Both the position numbers and the translations under genes were made by a program. Shown piece after piece: positions 43,078 through 51,437 of a stretch of 64,000 nt of DNA. The notes below the pieces were generated by a model, which saw nothing but the letters and a program-made list of their open reading frames with translations, was not told the origin of the DNA and ran no database searches. Within the stretch, counting starts at the first letter, position 1. The number at the start of each line of letters is the position of its first letter. Source of the stretch: Epidermidibacterium keratini (lineage in GTDB: Bacteria; Actinomycetota; Actinomycetes; Mycobacteriales; Antricoccaceae); the NCBI RefSeq assembly GCF_009834025.1, contig NZ_CP047156.1:2604001-2668000 (forward strand), written 5' to 3'.

Positions 43078-43608
43078 ATGGCACAGAAAGTCGCGTTTCT
43101 CGTGGCTGGCGAAGGTATCGAGCAGGTCGAGCTGACCGAGCCGTGGAAGGCGATCGCGGACGCCGGGTTCCAGCCGCAGCTGCTGAGCCCGGAGTCCGGC
43201 GAGGTCCAGATGTTCAATCACCTCGACAAGGGCGACACGCAGAAGGTCGACGTACCCGTCGCCGACGCTGACGTCGACGACTACGCCGCGCTGGTGCTCC
43301 CCGGCGGGGTTGCTAACCCGGACGCGCTGCGCCAGGACGACGACGCTGTCGACTTCGTGCGCGAGTTCGTCGGCAGCGGCAAACCGGTCGCGGCGATATG
43401 TCACGCACCGTGGACGCTGGTCGAGGCCGGCGTACTCGATGGTCGCCGGCTGACCTCGTGGCCGAGCTTGCAGACCGACATCAAGAATGCCGGTGGCAGC
43501 TGGGTGGATGAGGAGGTGGTGGTCGACCAAAACCTGATCACCAGCCGCAAGCCCGACGACATCCCGGCGTTCAACTCCGCCGTACTCGACGCCCTCGGCG
43601 ACGCATAA
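43078..43608 (+). CDS. DJ-1/PfpI family protein
   Basis: A 176-residue glutamine-amidotransferase-like protein. Nucleophile Cys108 lies in the elbow AICHAPW, with the conserved acidic partner in GEGIEQVEL near the N-terminus. Fits the PfpI/YhbO type (proteolysis-, glyoxalase- or deglycase-like stress protein). ATG 43078 with GGGAGG upstream. Single gene, closed by a strong terminator. Confidence 0.94.
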   Translation: MAQKVAFLVAGEGIEQVELTEPWKAIADAGFQPQLLSPESGEVQMFNHLDKGDTQKVDVPVADADVDDYAALVLPGGVANPDALRQDDDAVDFVREFVGSGKPVAAICHAPWTLVEAGVLDGRRLTSWPSLQTDIKNAGGSWVDEEVVVDQNLITSRKPDDIPAFNSAVLDALGDA

Positions 43609-43632
43609 CCGCAGGATCGAGGGAGTACGACG

Positions 43633-43694
43633 CGACCCGCGTCGCTCTGACCACGCATTTCCGTCGTGGCCAGGGCGACTGCGGGTCGTTATTT
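43633..43694 (+). terminator. Terminator of the DJ-1/PfpI gene
   Basis: CGACCCGC (43633-43640) pairs with GCGGGTCG (43681-43688), with a long, mostly complementary interior (GTCGCTCTGACCACG against CGTGGCCAGGGCGAC), followed by TTATTT. Confidence 0.8.
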
Positions 43695-43732
43695 CGTTGT
43701 GGGAATAGATTCGCTCCAGTGTTGTTGATACA

Positions 43733-43746
43733 GTTGAAACTTCAAC
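43733..43746. promoter_or_regulatory. Palindromic operator before the LLM monooxygenase gene
   Basis: GTTGAAACTTCAAC is a perfect dyad (6-bp arms, AC centre) 18 bases before the start of the LLM gene, next to a possible -10 GATACA (43728-43733). This form is typical of MarR-family operators. No marR gene is adjacent. Confidence 0.5.
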
Positions 43747-43764
43747 AAACAGGGAGTGAGCGAC

Positions 43765-44883
43765 ATGCAGTTCGGAATCTTCAGCGTCGGCGACGTGACG
43801 ACCGATCCGACCACGGGCCGTACGCCGACCGAGTACGAGCGCATCAAAGCCACCGTCGAGATCGCCAAGAAGGCCGACGAGGTCGGACTGGACGTCTTCG
43901 CGACCGGCGAGCACCACAACCCGCCGTTCGCCGCACCGGCCAACCCGCCGGTCCTGCTCGCGAACATCGCGGCCCAGACCAAAAACATCATCCTGTCGAC
44001 CTCGACCACGCTGATCACCACCAACGACCCGGTGCGGATCGCCGAGGACTACGCCTACCTGCAGCACCTGTCCGACGGGCGCATGGACCTCATGCTCGGT
44101 CGCGGCAACACCGGCCCGGTCTACCCGTGGTTTGGCAAGGACATCCGCGACGGGCTCGAGCTCGCGGTCGAGAACTACGCGCTGCTGCACAAGCTCTGGC
44201 GCGAGGAGTTCGTCAACTGGCAGGGCAAGCACCGCACGCCGCTGCAGTCCTTCACCTCGGTCCCGCGGCCGCTGGATGACGTGCCTCCGTTTGTCTGGCA
44301 CGGCTCGATCCGCAGCCCGGAGATCGCCGAGCAGGCGGCGTACTACGGCGACGGCTTCTTTGCCAACCACATCTTCTGGCCGGCCAGCCACACCCGCCGG
44401 ATGATCGAGATCTACCGCCAGCGCTTCGAGCACTACGGGCACGGCACGGCGCAGCAGGCCATCGTCGGGCTCGGTGGGCAGATCTTCATGCGCAAGAACA
44501 GCCAGGACGCCAAGAACGAGTTCCGGCCCTACTTCGACCACGCCCCGGTGTACGGCGGCGGCCCGTCGATGGAGGACTTCACCTCGCAGACGCCGCTGAC
44601 CGTCGGCTCGCCGCAGGAGGTCATCGACCGCACCCTCGGCTTCCGCGACTACGTCGGCGACTACCAGCGCCAGCTGTTCCTGGTCGACCATGCCGGGCTA
44701 CCGCTGAAGACTGTGCTGGAGCAGCTTGACCTGCTGGGCGAGGAGGTCGTGCCGGTGCTGCGCAAGGAGTTTGCCGCGCTGAAGCCGGCCGACGTACCCG
44801 ACGCGCCGACCCACGCCTCGCTGCTGACCGCCAAGCAGCACGCGGAGCTCGTCGCCGAAGAGACCGTCTCCACCGAGGCCTAA
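43765..44883 (+). CDS. FMN-dependent luciferase-like monooxygenase (LLM, CE1758-type)
   Basis: A 372-residue TIM-barrel flavin monooxygenase. Begins MQFGIFSVGDVTTDPTTGR, with ATGEHHNPPFAAP and MDLMLGRGNTGPVYPWFG as subgroup marks. ATG 43765 preferred over an in-frame GTG at 43756, because AGGGAG sits 8 bases upstream. The reduced flavin is probably supplied by the FMN reductase at 45069, the usual partner of this family. Substrate unknown. A repeat element separates the two genes. Confidence 0.93.
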   Translation: MQFGIFSVGDVTTDPTTGRTPTEYERIKATVEIAKKADEVGLDVFATGEHHNPPFAAPANPPVLLANIAAQTKNIILSTSTTLITTNDPVRIAEDYAYLQHLSDGRMDLMLGRGNTGPVYPWFGKDIRDGLELAVENYALLHKLWREEFVNWQGKHRTPLQSFTSVPRPLDDVPPFVWHGSIRSPEIAEQAAYYGDGFFANHIFWPASHTRRMIEIYRQRFEHYGHGTAQQAIVGLGGQIFMRKNSQDAKNEFRPYFDHAPVYGGGPSMEDFTSQTPLTVGSPQEVIDRTLGFRDYVGDYQRQLFLVDHAGLPLKTVLEQLDLLGEEVVPVLRKEFAALKPADVPDAPTHASLLTAKQHAELVAEETVSTEA

Positions 44884-45042
44884 CCGGCGCTCGCCGGGTC
44901 TCGACAACCGGTGCTCGCCTAGCGGCTCGCACCTGCTCGACCACCGAGTATGCGGTGGTCGAGCAGGTGTCGAGACCCGGGGAATGCCGGTGATCGAGCA
45001 GCGAGGGAGCGTTAGCGACCGAGCGGTTGTCGAGATCGGTAA
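44884..45042. repeat. Intergenic mosaic repeat with perfect 17-bp hairpin
   Basis: CACCTGCTCGACCACCG (44930-44946) and CGGTGGTCGAGCAGGTG (44953-44969) are exact reverse complements with a 6-base loop; outer GGTCTCGACA/TGTCGAGACC parts extend the fold. A further ATCGAGCAGCGAGGGAGCG... copy follows to about 45037. It sits inside an otherwise standard two-gene unit and may attenuate the second gene. Confidence 0.85.
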
Positions 45043-45068
45043 ACCACAGACATATAGAGAAGGACATC

Positions 45069-45665
45069 ATGAAAAACGTCGTCGTACTGTCCGCCGGACT
45101 ACGCTCGCCCAGCTCGACCCGTATGCTGGCCGACCGCATGGGCGCCGCCGCGCGCACGGCCATCGAGGCTCACGGCGACACCGCCGAGATCTCGGTCTTC
45201 GAGCTGCGCGATTACGCCCACGACATAACCAACGCGATGCTGAGTGGCTTTGCAGCGCCTGCTCTGCAGGAGGTCATCGACCAGGTGATCGCCGCCGACG
45301 CACTCGTCGTCGTCACGCCGACCTTCTCCGCGTCGTACTCCGGGCTGTTCAAGTCGTTCTTCGACATCATCGAGCCCGACCTGCTCGCCGGCAAGATCGT
45401 GCAGATCGCCGCGACAGGCGGCACCGAGCGGCACTCGCTGGCGCTGGAGTTCGCGATCCGGCCGCTGTTTGCCTACCTGAAGGCACAGACCCTGCCGACC
45501 GCGGTGTACGCCGCGACCTCGGACTGGGGCAACGACACCGCCTTGCAGTCGCGCATCGATCGTGCGGCGCGTGAGCTCGCCGACGCGGTCGCCGGCCGCG
45601 CGGCCAGCCTGCCGCCGGATCCGGCCGACGAGATCGTGCCGTTCGAGCAGCTGCTCGCCCGATAG
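45069..45665 (+). CDS. NAD(P)H-dependent FMN reductase (CE1759-type)
   Basis: A 198-residue flavodoxin-fold reductase. The FMN-phosphate loop reads SAGLRSPSSTRMLAD (about 8-22), with VVVTPTFSASYSGLFKSFFD and AATGGTERHSLALE as the further FMN-contact segments. ATG 45069 with AAGGAC upstream; the in-frame upstream extension is not conserved in character. Should provide FMNH2 to the LLM monooxygenase upstream. Convergent with the cyclase gene. Confidence 0.94.
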   Translation: MKNVVVLSAGLRSPSSTRMLADRMGAAARTAIEAHGDTAEISVFELRDYAHDITNAMLSGFAAPALQEVIDQVIAADALVVVTPTFSASYSGLFKSFFDIIEPDLLAGKIVQIAATGGTERHSLALEFAIRPLFAYLKAQTLPTAVYAATSDWGNDTALQSRIDRAARELADAVAGRAASLPPDPADEIVPFEQLLAR

Positions 45666-45679
45666 GGCTAAAGCCGCGG

Positions 45680-46636
45680 CTACTTGATCGCGACGGTGTT
45701 GGCGGTCGAGCCTATGCCGCCGGGCGCCATCATCGGAGCCGCAACCAACATCGCCTCGTAGACGCCGGTCTCGCGGCAGTCGGCGACCAGCTCAGAGAGA
45801 TGGAAAAGCTCACCGAGCGCCATCCCGAAGCTGCCGATCAGCATCTGATGGATGAAACCGAACGGTGCGGTGCCCTCACCAAACGTCGCAGGCCATGCCT
45901 CGACCGCGTAGTTGTCGGCCACGATCGCGCTGCAGTGGATATCCCAGAGGTAGCGAGCGACGTCTTCGCTCTGCCCGATGCCGGGCGTGGTGAACCCGTC
46001 GGGCAACTTGTCGCGCACCGCCTGGTCCTGGTCGGCGTACCACTCCTCGAAGCCGGTGTAGAGCACAACGATGTCGCCGGGTCGGTGCTCAATGCCGGCG
46101 TGCTGCGCGGCTTTGGACAGGTCGTCGGCTGAGAACGGCACGTGATCGCCTGCGCTGTAAGGCTTCCCGGCTGCTTCCATCGCTTTGGGCATGTCGAGTA
46201 CGACGGCCCGGCCGGCCAGACCGTGACGAGCCCAGTGGTCGATCGAGTTGCGTTCGCCGGCCTCGATCTGCGCGACCGCCGCACCGTTGTAGAACGAGTC
46301 GGCCTGGTAGCCGACGTGAGCGAGGGAGTCCCACTGGCTCGCGGACTGTGGGTAGAGGTTGTCGTAGTAGTCATCCATGCTCAGCCCGCCGCGGTTGGTC
46401 AGCACGTGGTGCTCGGGTAGCCCGCGCTTGAGGTTGAGCGGTGGGCGCAGCCCGCCGAGCGGCAGGTCGAGGGCAAACACCTTGCCCCGCTTGATGAGTT
46501 TCGCCGCATCGGCGACGACGTCGTCGGTCAGCAGGTTGATGAGTCCGAGCTGGTCATCGTCACCGAAGACATGCCAGCCGAGCCGACCGCCGATGGGACC
46601 TTCGGGCAGATCGTCGTAGTTGGGTAGTTGGGTCAT
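45680..46636 (-). CDS. Cyclase family protein (kynurenine-formamidase-like)
   Basis: A 318-residue metal-dependent hydrolase/cyclase-fold protein. The signature appears as SQWDSLAHVGY, with later GDIVVLYTGFEEW and the C-terminal HQMLIGSFGMALGELFHL. The classic HxGTHxDxP motif is in the variant WDSLAHV form seen in many actinobacterial members. Probable substrate: a cyclic amide or lactone in catabolism. Starts 9 bases after the patatin stop, same strand, so third gene of the TetR-patatin-cyclase set. Confidence 0.9.
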   Translation of the reverse strand: MTQLPNYDDLPEGPIGGRLGWHVFGDDDQLGLINLLTDDVVADAAKLIKRGKVFALDLPLGGLRPPLNLKRGLPEHHVLTNRGGLSMDDYYDNLYPQSASQWDSLAHVGYQADSFYNGAAVAQIEAGERNSIDHWARHGLAGRAVVLDMPKAMEAAGKPYSAGDHVPFSADDLSKAAQHAGIEHRPGDIVVLYTGFEEWYADQDQAVRDKLPDGFTTPGIGQSEDVARYLWDIHCSAIVADNYAVEAWPATFGEGTAPFGFIHQMLIGSFGMALGELFHLSELVADCRETGVYEAMLVAAPMMAPGGIGSTANTVAIK

Positions 46637-46645
46637 GCCTCGAAC

Positions 46646-47593
46646 CTAACCCACGGTGCGGTAGCCGCGAAGATGTTCGTCCCAGTTGAAGCTATCGAGG
46701 AACCGGAGGGTGGCGGCGTACCCCCGCTCGTAGAGCTCGTCCTGTTTTTCGCGACTCACCCAGACGTTGAAGAGCCCGACGTCGGAGGTGTCGATGAAGG
46801 TGGTGCGTGCGTTGATGAAGTCATCGTCGACGTGCATCTGGTCGTAGAACGTCGTCGAGGTCAGCACGATTGCCTTGGTATAGCTGAAAAGTCCGCGCAC
46901 CGGGTTGACCTCGGCGGCCGGGTCGGTGTGCGCGTTGAGGCGTACGCCGAACGTCGGCTGACGCGGCGCTTCGCCGTCGATCCGATCAAACATCCCGACG
47001 GGGAAGACCGACAGCAGCCCGCCGTCGGCGATGTAGTGCTCGACCCCGTTCGACGTACGCAGGCGCAGCGGTTGGAAGCCGAGAAACGCTGCGCAGGAGG
47101 CAAACACCGCCGTGGCGACCGGCAAGTGCTCGGGCTCCAGGTCGTAGTACTCGTCCAGGTCCCAGGGCAGCCGAACGATCCGGCCGCTGGTCACATCGGA
47201 GGCCAGCACGCACAGCCGGTAACGGTGCGAGTCGCGCAGCACGCTGTCGTCATAGACCAGGTCGGCGAAGGTGTGTACGCCGTACTCGGCCAGAGTGTCG
47301 CGGATCAGCGCATGCAGCCGCCGTCCGCTGAAAAGCCCCTTGCGTGACGGAAACCGGAGCAGATTGCCGATATATCCGGCTTCTCGATCAAGCAGTGAGG
47401 TGTAGTCGAGCGTCATGACCTCGCGCATCCGCTCAGTGGGGATGTCAGCCGCCGCCATGGCGGCGACGATCGCTCCGGCTGAGGTGCCAGCAATCCGGCC
47501 GAACTCATAGCCGCGGTCGCGCAGCGCAGCGATGGCGCCGACCAGCGCAATACCTTTGACGCCGCCACCTTCGAGGACGAGATCGCATTTCAT
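46646..47593 (-). CDS. Patatin-like phospholipase family protein
   Basis: A 315-residue lipid acyl hydrolase. Oxyanion hole LEGGGVKGIAL (about residues 7-17), nucleophile Ser in GTSAGAIVA (about 36-44) and catalytic Asp in IADGGLLS form the Ser-Asp dyad. The ATG at 47593 shares a base with the TetR stop; a GTG one codon upstream is also possible. No transmembrane segment. Likely acts on membrane or storage lipids; control by the adjacent TetR is plausible. Confidence 0.93.
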   Translation of the reverse strand: MKCDLVLEGGGVKGIALVGAIAALRDRGYEFGRIAGTSAGAIVAAMAAADIPTERMREVMTLDYTSLLDREAGYIGNLLRFPSRKGLFSGRRLHALIRDTLAEYGVHTFADLVYDDSVLRDSHRYRLCVLASDVTSGRIVRLPWDLDEYYDLEPEHLPVATAVFASCAAFLGFQPLRLRTSNGVEHYIADGGLLSVFPVGMFDRIDGEAPRQPTFGVRLNAHTDPAAEVNPVRGLFSYTKAIVLTSTTFYDQMHVDDDFINARTTFIDTSDVGLFNVWVSREKQDELYERGYAATLRFLDSFNWDEHLRGYRTVG

Positions 47594-48327
47594 CACCGGG
47601 CGTCCGACTGCGCGATGCGGGCGGCGATCCCGTCGAAAAGCCGCTCAAGTGCGTAGCCGAGATCCTCGTCCATCTCCTCCGCCGACTCTGGTTCGCCGTA
47701 CAGCCCGCCGTCGAGCATCGGGGCGAGGTTGGGGAAGCGGTCAGCCGTAATGACCTCGCCAAGGATCTCGCCGACTACCGGAGTGAAGACTTTGGCCTGC
47801 GAGGTGATGTCGCGGGCAAGGGCGGCGTAGGCGCGCAGCGTGACGGTAAACGCCAGGAGGATGGCGAGCTTCTCGTCTTGAGCGAGCGGGACGTCACGCA
47901 GGATCGCGAGGACAGCCTCGGTAGTACGTACGCCGCCGGGCAGCAGGATATTGACCATTGATGTGGGCACATCGAGCAGCCAGGGATGCTGGCGGTAAAG
48001 GACTATTGCCCGCCGCGCCATATCGCTGAGCCCGGATCGCCAGTCACCGTTCGACTCGGGCATCTCCGGGAACCGGCCTGCCCTGTCGATCATCAGCGCA
48101 AGCAGTTCCTCCTTGCTGCCAAGATGCCGGTAGAGCGACATCGCGCTGAAGCCTAGCCGCTCGGCGACGCGCGCCATTGTCACCGCGCTGATGCCCTGCT
48201 CGTCGGCAATTGTGACTGCGGTATCGACGATCTGCGCGGGACTGAGCTCGGCGCGCGGGCCACGCGCGCCGGGCTCGGCCAGTCCCCACCCGATGCGCAA
48301 TACGTGCTCAATCTCCTGCTCATTCAC
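47593..48327 (-). CDS. TetR/AcrR-family transcriptional regulator
   Basis: A 244-residue regulator starting at GTG 48327. The N-terminal helix-turn-helix lies at about 27-75 (SPAQIVDTAVTIADEQGISA, VAERLGFSAMSLYRHLGSKEEL) and a TetR C-terminal ligand domain follows. Divergent from the ABC exporter genes with a 75-base gap, the usual arrangement of an exporter repressor. Co-oriented with patatin and cyclase. Within the gap AAACTG occurs twice 16 bases apart (48362, 48378) and may mark its operator. Confidence 0.94.
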   Translation of the reverse strand: MNEQEIEHVLRIGWGLAEPGARGPRAELSPAQIVDTAVTIADEQGISAVTMARVAERLGFSAMSLYRHLGSKEELLALMIDRAGRFPEMPESNGDWRSGLSDMARRAIVLYRQHPWLLDVPTSMVNILLPGGVRTTEAVLAILRDVPLAQDEKLAILLAFTVTLRAYAALARDITSQAKVFTPVVGEILGEVITADRFPNLAPMLDGGLYGEPESAEEMDEDLGYALERLFDGIAARIAQSDAR

Positions 48328-48390
48328 CCCGCAAGGATACGAAGGGCACCAGGCCTCGAGAAAACTGTGTACGTGAGAAACTGCGTGTGT

Positions 48391-48403
48391 CATACTCTGT
48401 TTA
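48391..48403 (+). promoter_or_regulatory. Promoter of the ABC exporter, probably leaderless
   Basis: A -10 hexamer CATACT (48391-48396) lies only 6 bases before the ATG at 48403, and there is no Shine-Dalgarno sequence. Transcription would start at or next to the ATG, giving a leaderless mRNA as is common in actinobacteria. Confidence 0.4.
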
Positions 48404-49293
48404 TGGCATACGCAGATGCGATCGTTGAGTGCATCGACCTCGCGGCCCGCTTCGGCCCGGAACCGGTCTTCACCGGCCTGACGCTTGTCGCGCAGCCGGG
48501 GATCGTCGCCTTGCTCGGACCAAACGGCGCAGGCAAGACCACGCTGCTGCGCATCCTGACCACGCTGCGGAGGCCGGACGCTGGGGCGGCCCGGGTCCTC
48601 GGCTTCGACGTGGTTCGACAGCAGCGCGAGGTACGCCGAAACATTGCGGTCGTTGGCCAGTTCCCGGCGGTCGATAACGTGCTGACCGGCCGCGAAAACC
48701 TCGTTATGACTGCGCGCCTGGCCGGGCTGGGCCGCCGGTCGCGGGGGCGTGCCGATGCCTTGCTTGATCAGTTCGGCCTCACCGACGCCGCGGGACGGGC
48801 CGTCAACGGCTGGTCCGGTGGGATGCGTCGGCGCCTCGACATCGCCGCCGCCTTGGTGCGACTGGTGCCGCTGCTCTTCCTCGACGAGCCGACAACGGGG
48901 ATGGACCCCGAGAGTCGACGCAGGTTGTGGGACGACCTTCGAGGATTGGCCGGTGACGATGTGTCGGTTGTGCTGACCACGCAATACCTGTACGAGGCCG
49001 AGAGACTTGCCGACCGAGTACTGCTGCTTTTCGATGGTGGCATCGCTGCCGACGGCTCTCCTGACCAGCTGCGACGTGCGGTTGGCGACGCGCGCGTCGA
49101 GGCACGTGACAGCTCCGGGGCGGTCATCGCCGAGATCCCGACCGATGGCAGCGCATCCGACGTTCGCCGGATCACCGACCAGCTGGGGGCTGGGGTGACC
49201 ATCGACATCCGTCGACCGACCTTGGACGATGCCTACCTCTCGCTCACTGCGACGCGTCGCGGTGAGCGACCAGGCGAGCGGGCGCAGGCATGA
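48403..49293 (+). CDS. DrrA-like ABC transporter ATP-binding protein
   Basis: A 296-residue ATPase. Walker A GPNGAGKTT, Q loop VVGQFPAVDN, signature WSGGMRRRLD, Walker B LLFLDEPTTGMD and H-loop-type TTQYLYEAERL (Gln in place of the usual His). This set is typical of daunorubicin-resistance DrrA-type multidrug exporters, and the C-terminal domain fits. Start ATG 48403 by similarity of the N-terminus (AIVECIDLAARFG). The stop overlaps the permease by 4 bases. The drug or lipid exported is unknown. Confidence 0.94.
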   Translation: MAYADAIVECIDLAARFGPEPVFTGLTLVAQPGIVALLGPNGAGKTTLLRILTTLRRPDAGAARVLGFDVVRQQREVRRNIAVVGQFPAVDNVLTGRENLVMTARLAGLGRRSRGRADALLDQFGLTDAAGRAVNGWSGGMRRRLDIAAALVRLVPLLFLDEPTTGMDPESRRRLWDDLRGLAGDDVSVVLTTQYLYEAERLADRVLLLFDGGIAADGSPDQLRRAVGDARVEARDSSGAVIAEIPTDGSASDVRRITDQLGAGVTIDIRRPTLDDAYLSLTATRRGERPGERAQA

Positions 49294-50082
49294 CCGCGAC
49301 GGCAGCTCCAGCGGTGGGGCGCCCCGCCGGCATCGCTCTCGCGACGGCGGTGTTTACCGTGCGGAGCCTTCGGCACGCATTACGCGATGTCGAGTCGTTG
49401 CTGATGGGCGTGATCATGCCGGTGATGATGACGGTCCTGCTGACCTTCGTCTTCGGCGGCGCGATTTCCAGCCGTGAGCAGTATCTGCAGTATGTCGTAC
49501 CGGGAATCGTGATGCTGTGCGCTGGATTCGGCGCGGCGACGACAGCGATCGCAGTGAGCACCGATCTGAGCACGGGCGCGATCGACCGGTTTCGCACCAA
49601 TGCCGATTCCGGGATGGGCAGTGCTTATCGGCCACGCCGCAGCAAGTCTCGTGCGCAACCTGATCTCGACTGTGATCGTGGGCATCGTCGCCGTACTGCT
49701 TGGTTATCGCGCAGCCGGTGGTTTGGGGGGAGTGCTTGGGGCTGCCGGGGTCGTAGCGCTGTGGATCACGGCTATCACTGCGATCTTTACAGTCGTGGGG
49801 CTCTTCGCAAAGACTCCGCAGGCGGCTAGCGGTTACGGCTTCATCTTCCTGTTCTTGCCGTATCTGTCAAGCGCGTTTGTACCGATTGCGACGATGCCCT
49901 CGTGGCTGAAACCGATCGCAACCTTTCAGCCGTGTACGCCGGTGATCGAGTCGATTCGCGCACTGCTCAACGGACACCCGCAGGGTGCTGACCTACTCCT
50001 CGCGTTCGCCTGGTGCGGTGGTTTTGTCGCGGTCGCGACGTTGCTGTGCATCTGGGCGTTTCCGCGACGTATATCGCATTAG
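49290..50082 (+). pseudogene. DrrB-like ABC transporter permease, frameshifted
   Basis: Frame 1 from ATG 49290 reads MTATAAPAVGRPAGIALATA to STGAIDRFRT with two helices; the family continuation MPIPGWAVLIGHAAASLV then lies in another frame from 49600 to the stop at 50082, carrying the remaining four helices. One extra A at about 49597-49600 (ACC-A-ATGCCG) explains the break. Read through, it is a six-helix ABC2-type permease. As sequenced, translation yields a 179-residue product with a nonsense tail; an internal start at ATG 49600 could make the second half. A sequencing error is possible. Confidence 0.85.
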
Positions 50083-50124
50083 GTGGTGCCGTACGGTTGG
50101 GACGACGGACTCGAAAGAGGTGCC

Positions 50125-51255
50125 ATGGACACGCAGTTCTTCACCGACCCGAGGCTGGCCGAGCTGCACGGTGCGGCGTCGGCGACCGCCAAGTCGCTGT
50201 TCAGCGACCGCGATCTGAGTGTGCCGATGACCCGCGCCGAGCTGCTCTCGGCGTACCGCTCGCTCGCCTCGACCGGCTACCTTGGTGGCGTCATCGACCG
50301 ATCGCGAGGCGGCGCCGGCCTGAGCTTCGAGGAGTACGGCGCGGTCCTTGAGGGCGTCTCGGAGATCGCGCCGTTCTTGTCCAACCACAGCGTGCAGCGC
50401 TCGCTTGTCGTCGCAGGGACGGAGCAGCAGCGTGATCGCTGGCTCGGACCACTGCTGTCGGCAGAGACGATCGGCGCCGTACTCATCACCGAGCCGCACG
50501 GCGGCACGCACGTGGCCGACGTGCGCACCACCCTCACGCCGGACGGTGATGACTACCGGCTGACCGGCCAGAAGATCTGGTGCGTGCACACGATGACTGC
50601 CGATGTGGGCGTCGTACTCGCCGCTGGTCCCGACGGCAGCGCGGTGCGGTGCCTGGCCGACCTCAACCATGAGACCGTACGTCGCCAGCAGATCGACATG
50701 ACGGGACTGCGTTACCTCACGTTCGGTCTGATCGAGTTTCGCGACACTCCAGTCGCCGCAGGCGATTTGCTTATCGGACAGGGCACTGACGAGGTCAAGC
50801 GCACTCTCGCGGTAGCGCGCGCGCTCGTCGCGGTTCAGGCCGCGTCGGTCGGCCAGCGGGCGGTCTATGCCGCGGTCAAGCACCTCTCCACCCGCAACGC
50901 GCGCGGGCGCGCGGTCACCGGGCTCGACCTGATCCGCGAGCGGGTCGGCGAGCTGTCGTCGCGGGTGGAGGCATCGCGCGCCTTTGCCTACCACGCTCTG
51001 AAGGCGATCGACCGGGACGATGCGAGTGCTCCGGCGCTGGCGTCGGCAGCCAAAGCCAACGCAACCGACGCCGCGGTGGCCGCGGCGACCGCCGGGATCG
51101 AGCTGTGCGCCGCCGAAGGTCTAGTGGCTGGTGCGGAGATCCAGCGTCACCGCGACGACGCCGCGATGCTCGCGATTGCCGACGGCACCCCGATCGTCAA
51201 CCACACGCTATGGGGCAAGTACGTGATCGAGCAGTCCTTGCTCCGCCGCCCCTAA
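50125..51255 (+). CDS. Acyl-CoA dehydrogenase family protein
   Basis: A 376-residue flavoprotein of the acyl-CoA dehydrogenase fold: N-terminal helical domain (GYLGGVIDRSRGGAGLSFEE), middle beta domain (AVLITEPHGGTHVADVRTT, LTGQKIWCVH) and C-terminal four-helix bundle (ALVAVQAASVGQRAVYAAVKH; ending in TPIVNHTLWGKYVIEQSL). The expected IxEPxGGS/T FAD motif is present (ITEPHGGT). ATG 50125, AGAGG upstream. It is oriented with the following aromatic-acid cluster and may act in the same pathway, though repeat locus 4 separates them. Confidence 0.92.
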   Translation: MDTQFFTDPRLAELHGAASATAKSLFSDRDLSVPMTRAELLSAYRSLASTGYLGGVIDRSRGGAGLSFEEYGAVLEGVSEIAPFLSNHSVQRSLVVAGTEQQRDRWLGPLLSAETIGAVLITEPHGGTHVADVRTTLTPDGDDYRLTGQKIWCVHTMTADVGVVLAAGPDGSAVRCLADLNHETVRRQQIDMTGLRYLTFGLIEFRDTPVAAGDLLIGQGTDEVKRTLAVARALVAVQAASVGQRAVYAAVKHLSTRNARGRAVTGLDLIRERVGELSSRVEASRAFAYHALKAIDRDDASAPALASAAKANATDAAVAAATAGIELCAAEGLVAGAEIQRHRDDAAMLAIADGTPIVNHTLWGKYVIEQSLLRRP

Positions 51256-51272
51256 CCATCCGGTTCAGACGG

Positions 51273-51351
51273 TTTCTCTCGGATCGGCGGAAATAACGTT
51301 CGGATCGGCGGATATTTCTCTCGGATCGACGGTATTAACTCTCGGATCGGG
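51273..51351. repeat. CGATCCGAGAG repeat array, locus 4 (4 units, reverse orientation)
   Basis: Four units with 21-bp period, cores TCTCGGATCG (about 51277, 51319, 51340) and a GTTCGGATCG variant at 51298, each preceded by a short A/T-rich stretch. Lies 17 bases after the acyl-CoA dehydrogenase stop, immediately before the palindromic operator of the catabolic operon. Confidence 0.85.
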
Positions 51352-51358
51352 GAAAGTG

Positions 51359-51375
51359 CTCTCACTGAGTGAGAG
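51359..51375. promoter_or_regulatory. Palindromic operator of the reductase-P450 operon
   Basis: CTCTCACTGAGTGAGAG has perfect 8-bp arms around one G. AGTGCTCT is repeated on both sides of it, 20 bases apart. It lies 62 bases before the reductase start. The operon encodes an IclR regulator, making this a candidate IclR operator. Confidence 0.5.
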
Positions 51376-51437
51376 TGCTCTGGTGTACTTCTGACCTGCG
51401 GTGTGAAATCGCTCGCACCGGTAGAAGGAAGCTCACC

